Of a stretch of DNA of 64,000 nt, positions 44,400-53,241 are shown in pieces. Below the pieces are notes generated by a model. That model saw only the letters and a list, made by a program, of their open reading frames with translations, searched no databases and was not told the origin of the DNA. Source of the DNA: Thiomicrorhabdus sp963677355 (GTDB lineage Bacteria > Pseudomonadota > Gammaproteobacteria > Thiomicrospirales > Thiomicrospiraceae). The stretch lies in contig CAXXXQ010000001.1 in NCBI GenBank assembly GCA_963677355.2, positions 62,001-126,000 on the forward strand. Reading direction: 5' to 3'. How positions within the stretch are numbered: the first letter of the stretch is position 1; each line of letters opens with the position of its first letter. The position numbers were made by a program, and so were the translations under genes.

Positions 44400-45514
44400 G
44401 AACGTTCTCCATTGACCGACTCTAATTTTGCCGGTTTACGTGTCATTCGGGTTAAACGAGCTTTGATTTTCAGATCAAACAAAGCAAACCAGGCAAACAG
44501 GGCGACAACAGGCCAAAGCCCGATCGATAACGGCCAATCCCCGTTAGTCATTCCATCCCGCCCGACGACCAGCAACTGGTTGAATAAAATATAAATCATC
44601 AAAGCCATAAAAATCTTCGCAAAACGCCCCTCACGAGGTCCGGTGCGACTCATCTTCAAACCGATCAACCCCAAAATCAAAACCCCAATTGGGGTAACCA
44701 AGCGCCATTGCATAATAGCCTGTTCTTCTGCATTTGAACTGGCCCATAGTTCCGAAGTCGGTTTTTCAAACACTTTTGCCCGAGTTTCAACCGGGGTCAG
44801 CTCGGGCAGATAGCCCTCAAATTTATTGAACGCTTGAATGTTGATCTCCCCGCCGGACTCCATGCCCTGATAACTGAGACCGTCTTCCATAACCAAAACA
44901 ACACGATCCTTAATCCATTCAAAACGCCCTTTCGGGGCAATCAAAATCAGATCTTTCTCTTTGGAATTAAATTTAAGCCAAATAGAGCTTAACTCGCCGT
45001 TTTCGCTAATCTCTTTGGCATAAATCACCCCCTGCTTGTTCGGCAAGGGGTTAAATTTCCCGGCTACCAATCCGGTGACAGGCGAAACCGTTTGCGCTTG
45101 ACTGATCAAGCTTCTTTCTTGATGGTAAGTCCATGGAGTGACATAAAGGCTAATCCAAGCCATCAGGAAAGCCACGGGAATCAGAAAAACCAACACTTTT
45201 TTCTTAAAATAACGCGGCTCAATCCCGCAGCTTTGCAAAACAACCATCTCTTGATCTTGATAGAGCCGGCCAAAAGCCAAAATAACCGCCAACAATGCGA
45301 CCAAAGGCAAAATAATCTCCAAAGCAGGAGGGATTTTCAGAAAAAGCAGCTGCAACACGACGGAAGAAGGAATCTTTCCCTGCATCGCTTGCGCTAGCAG
45401 GCGTGTTGCTTCGCTTCCGAAAGTGATCAACAATAAGACAATTAACACCGCCAAAAAGGTCAGCGTTAACTCTTTTAATATATATTTATCGAGGATTCGC
45501 AAAAAAAAGCTCAC
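44396..45514 (-). CDS. lptF: LPS export permease LptF
   Basis: A 372-residue YjgP/YjgQ-family permease, six helices with a periplasmic jellyroll. Family features: YILKELTLTFLAVL at the N-terminus, RLYQDQEMVVLQSCGI and the C-terminal SRTGPREGRFAKIF. The start appears to be GTG at 45514. It pairs with LptG and with LptB (encoded at 22564). It is divergent from pepA, the conserved arrangement in gammaproteobacteria; a TATAAT on the minus strand near 45597 may be its -10. Confidence 0.94.
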   Translation of the reverse strand: MSFFLRILDKYILKELTLTFLAVLIVLLLITFGSEATRLLAQAMQGKIPSSVVLQLLFLKIPPALEIILPLVALLAVILAFGRLYQDQEMVVLQSCGIEPRYFKKKVLVFLIPVAFLMAWISLYVTPWTYHQERSLISQAQTVSPVTGLVAGKFNPLPNKQGVIYAKEISENGELSSIWLKFNSKEKDLILIAPKGRFEWIKDRVVLVMEDGLSYQGMESGGEINIQAFNKFEGYLPELTPVETRAKVFEKPTSELWASSNAEEQAIMQWRLVTPIGVLILGLIGLKMSRTGPREGRFAKIFMALMIYILFNQLLVVGRDGMTNGDWPLSIGLWPVVALFAWFALFDLKIKARLTRMTRKPAKLESVNGERS

Positions 45515-45665
45515 TCAATTAGAATAGGGATCAAACAACTCAATCTTTGGTTTTTTCAGCTGTCGGCTGAATTCTAAAATAAGTATAAAAAGGCATTATA
45601 CCTGACCGACATTGTGAGATGACAAAAGCGATCACGGTAGAATAATAATAAAGGCATTTTGTAAC

Positions 45666-47162
45666 ATGAAAACCATTCAATTCTCTTTTGACACTAACCC
45701 ATCTAACATCGATACACTCATTTTACCGGTAACCGACAGTGGAGACCTACCGCCGAATCTAGGACTGATTCCTAACTTGGATTCTCTAGCATCTTTTATA
45801 AAAGAGTTATTTGAAAGCAACGATTTTTCAGGTAAACCTGGTAAAACCCTGCTACTAATCAAACCCAACGGTTTTGATTTAAAAAGATTACTGCTAGTGG
45901 GTATCGGCGACCCGGAAAAACTGACTCCAAAAGCATATTTAAACGCTCTGAAAGTAACCGCAGACGCACTTGATCATTGCGGAACGGAATCTGCCGTCAA
46001 TGCTTTGGCACTAGTAAGTCCGGCGAATATATCATCCGATTCATCAGCTTGGTCAGTCATGCAAAATGCGTTGAGCTTTCAGAAAAGTTTTTATGATTAC
46101 GCACACGAAAGCAGAGGGGAACACCAAGCAAAAGAGCCGACTTTAAATGCGATGACTTTCCCGTGTGCGGAACAGCTTGCAGCGGTTCAACAAGGTCAAT
46201 CTACTGCTCTAGGCATGGCATTAACTCAAGACTTGGCAAATATGCCAAGCAATTTTTGCACACCGTCCTACTTGGCTGAAACTGCCGAACAACTCGCCAA
46301 AGAGTACGGCTTTGAAGCTAACATCTTAGATCGCCAACAAATGGTTGAAATGGGGATGGGCTCTTTCATGGCGGTTGCACAAGGAAGTTCGACCCCTCCA
46401 AAAATGATCTGTTTATCTTACCAAGGCGGCAACAAAGACGATGCCCCTATCGCATTAGTCGGTAAAGGGGTCACTTTTGATACCGGTGGAATTTCGCTCA
46501 AACCCGGCGCAGCCATGGACGAGATGAAATATGACATGGGTGGCGCGGCAACTGTCTTAGGTGTGTTCAAAGCACTTGGCGAGTTGAAACCGGCGATCAA
46601 TGTCGTCGCCGTTATTCCGGCAACCGAAAACATGCCTTCAGGCAATGCCATCAAACCGGGAGACGTTGTCACCTCTCTGTCCGGGCAGACTATCGAAATA
46701 TTAAATACCGATGCGGAAGGTCGCTTGATTCTTTGTGACGCACTGACCTATGCACAACAAACTTATAAACCGAATAAAGTGATCGACATGGCCACTCTGA
46801 CAGGTGCCTGCATCATTGCTCTAGGCCATCATGTATCAGCGGTACTCGGTAATAACCAAGCATTGATTAACGAGTTACTCAATTCCGGCGAGCACACCTA
46901 TGACCGTTTTTGGCAAATGCCGCTAGGTGAGGAATGGGACGAACAACTAAAATCCAACTTCGCCGATATGGCCAATATTGGAGGAAGAGCAGCCGGAACG
47001 ATTACCGCCGCACAATTTTTGGCGAGATTTACCAAGGAAGTTGATTGGGCGCATCTGGATATTGCCGGCACCGCTTGGGTGAGCGGCAACAATAAAGGGG
47101 CAACCGGCAGACCGGTTCCCGCTCTGGTTGATTACCTGTTGAAACAGGCCGAACAAGGCTGA
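45666..47162 (+). CDS. pepA: Leucyl aminopeptidase (M17)
   Basis: A 498-residue cytosol aminopeptidase with two-metal active site. Motifs: VGKGVTFDTGGISLKPG, MKYDMGGAATVLG, and the family signature NTDAEGRLIL. In E. coli PepA also binds DNA in Xer recombination and in carAB control, a role this copy may or may not share. Divergent from lptF and followed by holC five bases later. Confidence 0.96.
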   Translation: MKTIQFSFDTNPSNIDTLILPVTDSGDLPPNLGLIPNLDSLASFIKELFESNDFSGKPGKTLLLIKPNGFDLKRLLLVGIGDPEKLTPKAYLNALKVTADALDHCGTESAVNALALVSPANISSDSSAWSVMQNALSFQKSFYDYAHESRGEHQAKEPTLNAMTFPCAEQLAAVQQGQSTALGMALTQDLANMPSNFCTPSYLAETAEQLAKEYGFEANILDRQQMVEMGMGSFMAVAQGSSTPPKMICLSYQGGNKDDAPIALVGKGVTFDTGGISLKPGAAMDEMKYDMGGAATVLGVFKALGELKPAINVVAVIPATENMPSGNAIKPGDVVTSLSGQTIEILNTDAEGRLILCDALTYAQQTYKPNKVIDMATLTGACIIALGHHVSAVLGNNQALINELLNSGEHTYDRFWQMPLGEEWDEQLKSNFADMANIGGRAAGTITAAQFLARFTKEVDWAHLDIAGTAWVSGNNKGATGRPVPALVDYLLKQAEQG

Positions 47163-47167
47163 TTTAT

Positions 47168-47626
47168 ATGAATCAAACTGCCACTTCGCAGGTAGAGAAA
47201 AAGGCTGATGTGCTGTTTTATGTTCTGAACAGCTCTCAGCCGGCCGAACGCGAAGCTTTCCTTAGCAAGCTGCTGAATACGATCTGGAAACAACAGCGAC
47301 GAGTGGATGTTCGCTTTGCCAACAAACAAGAAGCGCAACGCTACGATTTAACGCTTTGGGGAATTAAACCGGAAAGCTTTCTCCACCATGCGTTTGAGAA
47401 AGAGCTTTCCGCACCTATTCAGTTATACGGTGAACAGATTCCTGCTCCTTGCCAAGACGTATTGATTAATCTGCATCCGGAATTTCCGCTCAACCATGAC
47501 CAGTACCAAAGAACCATTGAGATTCTGGATCAATCTGAATACTTGATCCAAATGGGCCGCGAACGCTGGAAAACATATAAAAAAGCCGGTATCGAACCGA
47601 CTGTACATAAAATTGGATTTGAATAA
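47168..47626 (+). CDS. holC: DNA polymerase III chi subunit
   Basis: A 152-residue HolC, the clamp-loader accessory that binds SSB. Family features: DVLFYVLNSSQPAEREAFLSKLLNTIWKQQRRV near the N-terminus, the LWGIKPESFLHHAF region, and a C-terminal RERWKTYKKAGIEP. In most relatives pepA-holC is followed by valS; here pilT follows after 105 bases. Confidence 0.92.
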   Translation: MNQTATSQVEKKADVLFYVLNSSQPAEREAFLSKLLNTIWKQQRRVDVRFANKQEAQRYDLTLWGIKPESFLHHAFEKELSAPIQLYGEQIPAPCQDVLINLHPEFPLNHDQYQRTIEILDQSEYLIQMGRERWKTYKKAGIEPTVHKIGFE

Positions 47627-47731
47627 TGTGCCAATTTTTCCGTTTAAATGAGAGACGGTTTCGCTCAGGTTATGCTAAATTTGCACTTTATAATATGTTC
47701 AAAATGCCATACCTTGGAGGTATAAATTAAT

Positions 47732-48769
47732 ATGGATATCACCCAACTATTAGAATTCAGCGTCCAGCAAGGTGCATCGGACTTACACCTTTCCGTCGGA
47801 CAACCTCCAATTATCCGTATTGACGGCGATGTACAAAGAATCGACGCGCCCAATTTCGAACGCGAAGAGCTGCAAACCATGGTGTACGACATCATGAGTG
47901 ACGAACAGCGCCGCGGTTTTGAGGCAGACTTGGAATCCGATTTCTCATTTGAAATCCCCGGCGTCGCGCGTTTCAGGGCTAACGTATTTCAACAAAACCG
48001 CGGTATCGGTGCCGTTTTCCGAACCATTCCCAGCAAAATTCTGACCCTGGAAGATTTGGAGGCACCGGAAATTTTCAAAAGTATTTCCAGTTTCCCGCGA
48101 GGTTTGGTTCTGGTAACCGGCCCGACCGGTTCCGGTAAATCGACCACGCTAGCCGCCATGGTCGATTACATCAATAAACGCTCCCCTTTCCATATTCTAA
48201 CGGTTGAAGATCCGATCGAATTCGTTCACCAACCGATTCGCAGTCTGATCAACCAACGTGAAGTGCACCGTGATACCAAAGGCTTCAACAACGCCCTGCG
48301 CTCTGCACTGCGTGAAGACCCGGACGTCATTCTGGTCGGGGAAATGCGAGACTTGGAAACGATTCGTCTTGCACTGACCGCGGCGGAAACCGGTCACTTA
48401 GTATTCGGAACCCTGCATACCAGCTCGGCGGCCAAAACCATTGACCGTATTATCGATGTCTTCCCGGCGGACGAAAAAGAGATGGTTCGCTCCATGCTTT
48501 CCGAATCGCTACGCGCGGTTATTTCACAAACACTGCTTAAGAAAACCAGTGGCGGTCGTATAGCCGCCCACGAAATCATGGTAGTTAATACCGCTATCCG
48601 CAATCTGATTCGCGAAGCCAAAGTACCGCAGATGTATTCCGTCATTCAAACCTCCAGACAAATCGGAATGCAAACCATGGATCAGAATTTACAAGACTTG
48701 CTACAGAAAAATCTGGTCACCAAAGAGAATGCGCGCGCGAAAGCGGAAAATAAAGCGGCATTTGCCTAA
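47732..48769 (+). CDS. pilT: Type IV pilus retraction ATPase PilT
   Basis: A 345-residue GspE-type ATPase that depolymerises the pilus and drives twitching motility and DNA uptake. N-terminal PAS-like domain (MDITQLLEFSVQQGASDLHLSVGQPP), Walker A GPTGSGKST (about 130-138), Asp box TVEDPIEF, Walker B REDPDVILVGEMRDLETI, His box HLVFGTLHTSSA, and AIRNLIREAKVPQM, the PilT AIRNLIRE motif. A TATAAT at 47689-47694 may be its -10. Forms a pair with pilU. Confidence 0.96.
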   Translation: MDITQLLEFSVQQGASDLHLSVGQPPIIRIDGDVQRIDAPNFEREELQTMVYDIMSDEQRRGFEADLESDFSFEIPGVARFRANVFQQNRGIGAVFRTIPSKILTLEDLEAPEIFKSISSFPRGLVLVTGPTGSGKSTTLAAMVDYINKRSPFHILTVEDPIEFVHQPIRSLINQREVHRDTKGFNNALRSALREDPDVILVGEMRDLETIRLALTAAETGHLVFGTLHTSSAAKTIDRIIDVFPADEKEMVRSMLSESLRAVISQTLLKKTSGGRIAAHEIMVVNTAIRNLIREAKVPQMYSVIQTSRQIGMQTMDQNLQDLLQKNLVTKENARAKAENKAAFA

Positions 48770-48791
48770 TTTCAAACCTTGAGGAACGGGT

Positions 48792-49952
48792 ATGAGTCAT
48801 TTAGAAGAACTTTCGGAACTGGATAAATTACTGGTTTATTTTTCCAACAACGGCGGATCGGATCTATTTATTACCGCCGGCCGGCCGGCAACCATGAAAC
48901 GAGATGGAGACCTTGTTAATCTGACGGAAGACAAACTCACCCCGGATTTGGTCAAAGAGCTCTGTAATGAATTGATGAACGAACACCAGCTTGCCGATTT
49001 TGAAGAAAATCAGGAGTGTAACTTCGCTTACCACATCGCCGGTATAGCCCGTTATCGTGTTAACGTCTTTGTGCAACGCGGCTCGGCCGGTATGGTTATC
49101 CGCTCGGTTAAAACCGAAATCCCCAACTTTGAAGATTTACGACTGCCGTCTGTTCTAAAAGAAGTCATTATGGATAAAAACGGTTTGATCCTGATTGTAG
49201 GGGGAACCGGTTCCGGTAAATCAACCACCTTGGCCAGTTTGGTCGACATTCGCAATTCAAGCTTAGAAGGCCACATCATCACGATTGAAGATCCAATCGA
49301 ATTCATGCACAGTCATAAAAAAAGCATCGTCACTCAGCGTGAAGTTGGCGTGGATACCGAAAGTTATTCCAATGCCCTGAAAAACACCCTACGTCAGGCT
49401 CCCGATGTTATTCTGATCGGGGAAATTCGTACCAAAGAGACGATGGAACACGCCATCGCCTTTGCCGAAACCGGGCACCTTTGTCTATCGACACTACACG
49501 CCAACAATACCAACCAGACATTAGACCGTATCGTCAACTTCTTCCCTGCAAGTGATCGCAATCATATATTGATGGATCTTTCCCTCAACTTAAAAGCCGT
49601 GGTTTCGCAACGATTGATCCCGAAAATCGGCGGAGGTTTGATCGCCGCGGTAGAAGTATTGATCAGCACTCCGCGTATCTCGGAACTGATTTTTAAAGGC
49701 GCGATTTCCGAAATCAAAGAAGTCATGCAAAAATCCAGTGCTTTAGGCATGCAGACCTTTGACCAAGCGCTTTTCGATCTGTATGAAAGCGGCATGATCT
49801 CTTACCAAGATGCGCTGCGTGGTGCCGACTCGATGAACGATTTGCGCCTGAATATCAAACTGAACAGTAAATTACCCCCTCCGGAAGAAGAGCTTGACGA
49901 GTCATCCTCTTCATCAGTCTCTTTCAGTTTGAAACAAGAAGAGCAAATGTAA
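48792..49952 (+). CDS. pilU: Type IV pilus retraction ATPase PilU
   Basis: A 386-residue PilT paralogue with Walker A GGTGSGKST, Asp box TIEDPIEF, Walker B RQAPDVILIGEIRTKETM and His box HLCLSTLHANN. PilU works with PilT, adding force to retraction. It ends in a Ser/Glu-rich tail (EELDESSSSSVSF). RBS GAGGAACGGG. It follows pilT by 22 bases and precedes the M14 gene by six. Confidence 0.95.
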   Translation: MSHLEELSELDKLLVYFSNNGGSDLFITAGRPATMKRDGDLVNLTEDKLTPDLVKELCNELMNEHQLADFEENQECNFAYHIAGIARYRVNVFVQRGSAGMVIRSVKTEIPNFEDLRLPSVLKEVIMDKNGLILIVGGTGSGKSTTLASLVDIRNSSLEGHIITIEDPIEFMHSHKKSIVTQREVGVDTESYSNALKNTLRQAPDVILIGEIRTKETMEHAIAFAETGHLCLSTLHANNTNQTLDRIVNFFPASDRNHILMDLSLNLKAVVSQRLIPKIGGGLIAAVEVLISTPRISELIFKGAISEIKEVMQKSSALGMQTFDQALFDLYESGMISYQDALRGADSMNDLRLNIKLNSKLPPPEEELDESSSSSVSFSLKQEEQM

Positions 49953-49958
49953 CCGTCG

Positions 49959-51164
49959 ATGCACAATACACTCACCAAGCTCGTCATCCTGTTGGGATTT
50001 AGTGCTTTTGCGGTATTCGCATTCACGCCATCTACACAAAAACCGGAGAATGCCTCCGTATCGGCATCCTCCCCCCCAACATCAAAGCCCTCTTTAGGAA
50101 GTCAAACCATTACTGGAGACAATGCCAGTCAAGCGGATATCTCCTCGACCGACAAGCTCCAGTCACCGCAAACTCAAGCGAAGACAATCGAAACAAATGT
50201 CAATCAAGACAATACACCGACAACATTAAGTGCGATCCCAGCTTCAAACATTACCAACGAACAGCCACTTTCAGAAGAAAAGCCTATCGGCCAAAAAATC
50301 GACAACGCTATTCGTTCCGATCATGAAAAACAACAGGTGCAAGCTTTTTGTAAAGAGCTGTCTGCCAAGCTGAGGACGATTAAATATGACGGTTGCCTAA
50401 ACCTTGGTTTGCAAATCGACGAAACATTTAAAAGCGTTAATGGCCGGGTTTTGACCTATCGACTCTTCAAATCCAATCAAGCCGTAGAGACATCATCCGA
50501 TCAGGCGAAGGGCCGCATCCTATTTATCAGCGGCATCCATGGAGATGAATATTCCGCAATCAGCATTACCTACCTATGGATGCTGAATATGCTCCAGCAT
50601 ACAAACGAAAACCGGCAGGACTGGCTTTTTCTGCCCTTGGCGAATCCTGACGGCTTATTCCGTAATCCTGCAACGCGAATTAATGCCAACAATGTCGACT
50701 TGAATCGAAACTTTCCCTCCCCTGACTGGGACGAATTGGCCATTCCTTATTGGGAAAAATACTATAAAAAGAATAAACGCCGTTATCCCGGTCCTTCTGC
50801 CAGTTCCGAACCGGAAAACCAGTGGCTGGTCAAACTCATTGACGAATTCAATCCGGATGCCATCATTTCGGTACACGCCCCTTACGGCTTAATCGATTAT
50901 GACGGACCGGACCATGCAACACCCAATAAAATCGGTGCCTTAAAACACCGAGAACTGGGAACCTACCCGGGTTCTCTCGGGCGTTATGCAGGCGAATATC
51001 TGAAAATCCCGGTACTCACCTTGGAGTTAAGGGCGGCCGGCTCCATGCCGTCCAATACCGAAATCTATAATATGTGGCGGGATGTAGAAGAGTGGACCTT
51101 GACCAAAGTAAAAGAAGGCGCGCCGACTTTTTTAGAAAGCACTCAAGCTACGGCGCAAAAGTAA
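49959..51164 (+). CDS. M14-family zinc peptidase, murein peptide amidase-like
   Basis: A 401-residue envelope protein. One N-terminal hydrophobic segment (about 7-22, signal or anchor), a roughly 90-residue Ser/Thr/Gln/Pro-rich linker, then an M14 domain. Zinc ligands are H194 and E197 in GIHGDEYSA and H306 in ISVHAPYG; the catalytic glutamate is E356 in LTLELRAAG. LANPDGLFRNPATRINANNVDLNRNFPSPDW resembles MpaA and related murein peptide hydrolases. It starts six bases after pilU, so it is likely co-expressed with pilTU, and it converges on a YkuD/TPR pair. The peptidoglycan substrate is an inference from these relatives. Confidence 0.85.
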   Translation: MHNTLTKLVILLGFSAFAVFAFTPSTQKPENASVSASSPPTSKPSLGSQTITGDNASQADISSTDKLQSPQTQAKTIETNVNQDNTPTTLSAIPASNITNEQPLSEEKPIGQKIDNAIRSDHEKQQVQAFCKELSAKLRTIKYDGCLNLGLQIDETFKSVNGRVLTYRLFKSNQAVETSSDQAKGRILFISGIHGDEYSAISITYLWMLNMLQHTNENRQDWLFLPLANPDGLFRNPATRINANNVDLNRNFPSPDWDELAIPYWEKYYKKNKRRYPGPSASSEPENQWLVKLIDEFNPDAIISVHAPYGLIDYDGPDHATPNKIGALKHRELGTYPGSLGRYAGEYLKIPVLTLELRAAGSMPSNTEIYNMWRDVEEWTLTKVKEGAPTFLESTQATAQK

Positions 51165-51212
51165 GTTAATTTACAGAAATTGACCGTAATTAATTGGATC
51201 AAAAGAGCGCGT

Positions 51213-52328
51213 TTAACCACGTTTAATATTGGTTTCGATCGTATCTTGGGATTCAAGCACGACTTTCCAATCGCCTTTAACCCCACGCTCCCAGAACTGG
51301 TGAATCAGGCTATTCTTTTTCTGTCCCGGGAAAGTCACATAGTAAAGATTTTTCTCATTCGGATAACGGTAAACACTGACCTGTTCCCAAGGCACTTGGT
51401 AGTGGTTATCCCTCAACCAAGCTTTAACGTCCGTCAAAATACGCTGCTTGTTCTCAACGAAACCGAACACAGATGCCTTTTGATCCGCAATCACAACAGG
51501 TGTTGAAAACGGCAGGTCATACTGGGACATGAGTTTCTCCATGGCACCGTTATTCAAGACCACACATCCTCGGCTCGCCTTAGGCGGTCGAATATAAGTA
51601 TCACTCGGCACACCATGCAGCCAGATACCCGAACCGGTTTTGCCGTTCTTTTTATCCCACTCATTCGGATAATTCAGAGGTAAAGCGCCCACTCCGTACA
51701 AGTCAGGTAAGGTGGAACCAGGCAACAGATCGACCATATGATAAACGCCAATCGGTGTTCTTAAATCGCCCTCTTTCTGTTTACCGCTGCCTTTTCGCCC
51801 CATCGTGACGTAATAATCGGCGACTTGAATCATCTCGCCGTTTGTATTGCGTTCGTAAAGAAACAGACGACTCTCTTGAAGGCTGACTAAAATAAGATGT
51901 TTTTGGTTGGCGGTTTTTAAAACAAACTCATCATAATTCGTTGGCGATTTATCCGCCTCTTGGGCAAATTGCCAGCGAACCTGAGCCTCTTCCAAAAGTT
52001 TATCGACCGACTCACGGTGACGTTGATGCATTTCTTGCATCAAACCCGGCTGCCCGGCTCTCGAGGCCTGTAGATCCGCGGAAATCAATTGGGCTAATTT
52101 GTACTTTGGATACTCCGTGCCTAGTTCAGCAAACTGATTCAAGGCTTGTTCCATTTGCAGGTCATTAATAGACGCCAAACCGGATAATAGTTTCTGTTCA
52201 GTGGCAATAACCGGATCGGCGATGACTTTCTTTACAGGCAAAAAGGCTAAACACACCGGGATCGCCGACAAGATGAGAGCTTGCCGGCACCGACTCAAAA
52301 GTTGGCGGAAACGATTAACTGTTGCCAT
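51213..52328 (-). CDS. L,D-transpeptidase (YkuD) family protein
   Basis: A 371-residue exported protein with an N-terminal signal (about 12-37), an alpha-helical region, a YkuD domain and a C-terminal region. The YkuD active site is HG(x14)SRGC with GIWLHGVPSD ... ASRGCVV, preceded by EGDLRTPIGVYHM. This subgroup has YPNEWDKKNGKTGSGIW and a C-terminal domain, as in Csd6/Pgp2-type L,D-carboxypeptidases, so cross-linking and trimming are both possible. The final 70 residues look NTF2-like (RQRILTDVKAWLRD ... WKVVLE). It overlaps the upstream TPR gene by 14 bases. Confidence 0.88.
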   Translation of the reverse strand: MATVNRFRQLLSRCRQALILSAIPVCLAFLPVKKVIADPVIATEQKLLSGLASINDLQMEQALNQFAELGTEYPKYKLAQLISADLQASRAGQPGLMQEMHQRHRESVDKLLEEAQVRWQFAQEADKSPTNYDEFVLKTANQKHLILVSLQESRLFLYERNTNGEMIQVADYYVTMGRKGSGKQKEGDLRTPIGVYHMVDLLPGSTLPDLYGVGALPLNYPNEWDKKNGKTGSGIWLHGVPSDTYIRPPKASRGCVVLNNGAMEKLMSQYDLPFSTPVVIADQKASVFGFVENKQRILTDVKAWLRDNHYQVPWEQVSVYRYPNEKNLYYVTFPGQKKNSLIHQFWERGVKGDWKVVLESQDTIETNIKRG

Positions 52329-53163
52329 AAATCACAACCTCTTGAACAATTTTCCACTGGGTATCGCGTTTTTTCCAAAGCAGAACCTTTTTGATATCGT
52401 CCTGGAAACGATCCGATTGATAACGCTGGAAGAACTCAACCCTCACCATCTCTTTAGAAATTGGCGAGAATCGCACGTCGTCTGTTTGAACCTTAATAAA
52501 TTTCGGCCCGGTGACACTCGAATATCGGCCGTTTTTCCATGCCGAAACCGATCCTCCGTTTTGAGGAATAAAGTCTTCATCATCATAAAAACCAAGATAA
52601 GTTTCAATATTTTGATCACTCCACGCTTTACGCCAAGCTTCCGTGGCCTGCTCTACCATACGTACCGAATCAGCAAAACGAATATCGGTAATCACCTTAT
52701 CATTAGGAATTTCAGCACGCTTGATGTCAAAATAAAGCAATTGCCCGTCCGGAGACACCACATTTGTGTCTTTAAATATTTTTTTATACGCCTTTTGCGC
52801 ATCGTAAGCGTACAACTTATTCAAATTCTCAATCGTTGTCGCAACCTGAGCATCCTCTTTCAAAGCTTGATCGAGATGTTGCTTGGCTTCTTCAAAGCGC
52901 CCCAGCTTCATTAAAACCACACCGATATTATTCTGTAGAGCCCTTTTCAATTCAGGGATCAACGCATCCGATTGATAAAGCTTACGCCAAGTAGTTAAGG
53001 CCTGTTCCAATTCGTTTTTTTGAACCTGAAGTAAACCTTGCTGGAAACTATCCGCCTGCTTTTCCAACTGCTTTGGTTCTGCCGCAATGGCATTGCTTTG
53101 CATTGTAAAGAGAAGAGTACATAAAAAAGCAAAGCCGATTCCGAATTTTTGTCGCTTAACCAC
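52315..53163 (-). CDS. Exported TPR protein with NTF2-like C-terminal domain
   Basis: A 282-residue protein with a signal peptide (about 1-27, ending IAAEP), TPR-type helices (LQNNIGVVLMKLGRFEEAKQHLDQAL, about 60-110) and an NTF2/SnoaL-like domain (about 165-282: AWRKAWSDQNIETYLGFYDDEDF ... WKIVQEVVIYG), the kind often fused to L,D-transpeptidases. The start is GTG at 53163 with a weak Shine-Dalgarno. It overlaps the YkuD gene by 14 bases, so the two products probably act together, perhaps as an enzyme and its scaffold. Confidence 0.78.
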   Translation of the reverse strand: MVKRQKFGIGFAFLCTLLFTMQSNAIAAEPKQLEKQADSFQQGLLQVQKNELEQALTTWRKLYQSDALIPELKRALQNNIGVVLMKLGRFEEAKQHLDQALKEDAQVATTIENLNKLYAYDAQKAYKKIFKDTNVVSPDGQLLYFDIKRAEIPNDKVITDIRFADSVRMVEQATEAWRKAWSDQNIETYLGFYDDEDFIPQNGGSVSAWKNGRYSSVTGPKFIKVQTDDVRFSPISKEMVRVEFFQRYQSDRFQDDIKKVLLWKKRDTQWKIVQEVVIYGNS

Positions 53164-53241
53164 TTGATAACACTTTATTTTGTTTTTTTAAAAACGCTGA
53201 TCATACAGAAATCAGCGTATACATGAATATTTGCAGTCATT

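Noticed and set aside
52201..52914. A 237-codon plus-strand frame opposite the YkuD and TPR genes
   Set aside because: It lies antisense to two genes with clear motifs, has no Shine-Dalgarno or recognisable domain, and its residue pattern is that of a shadow frame.
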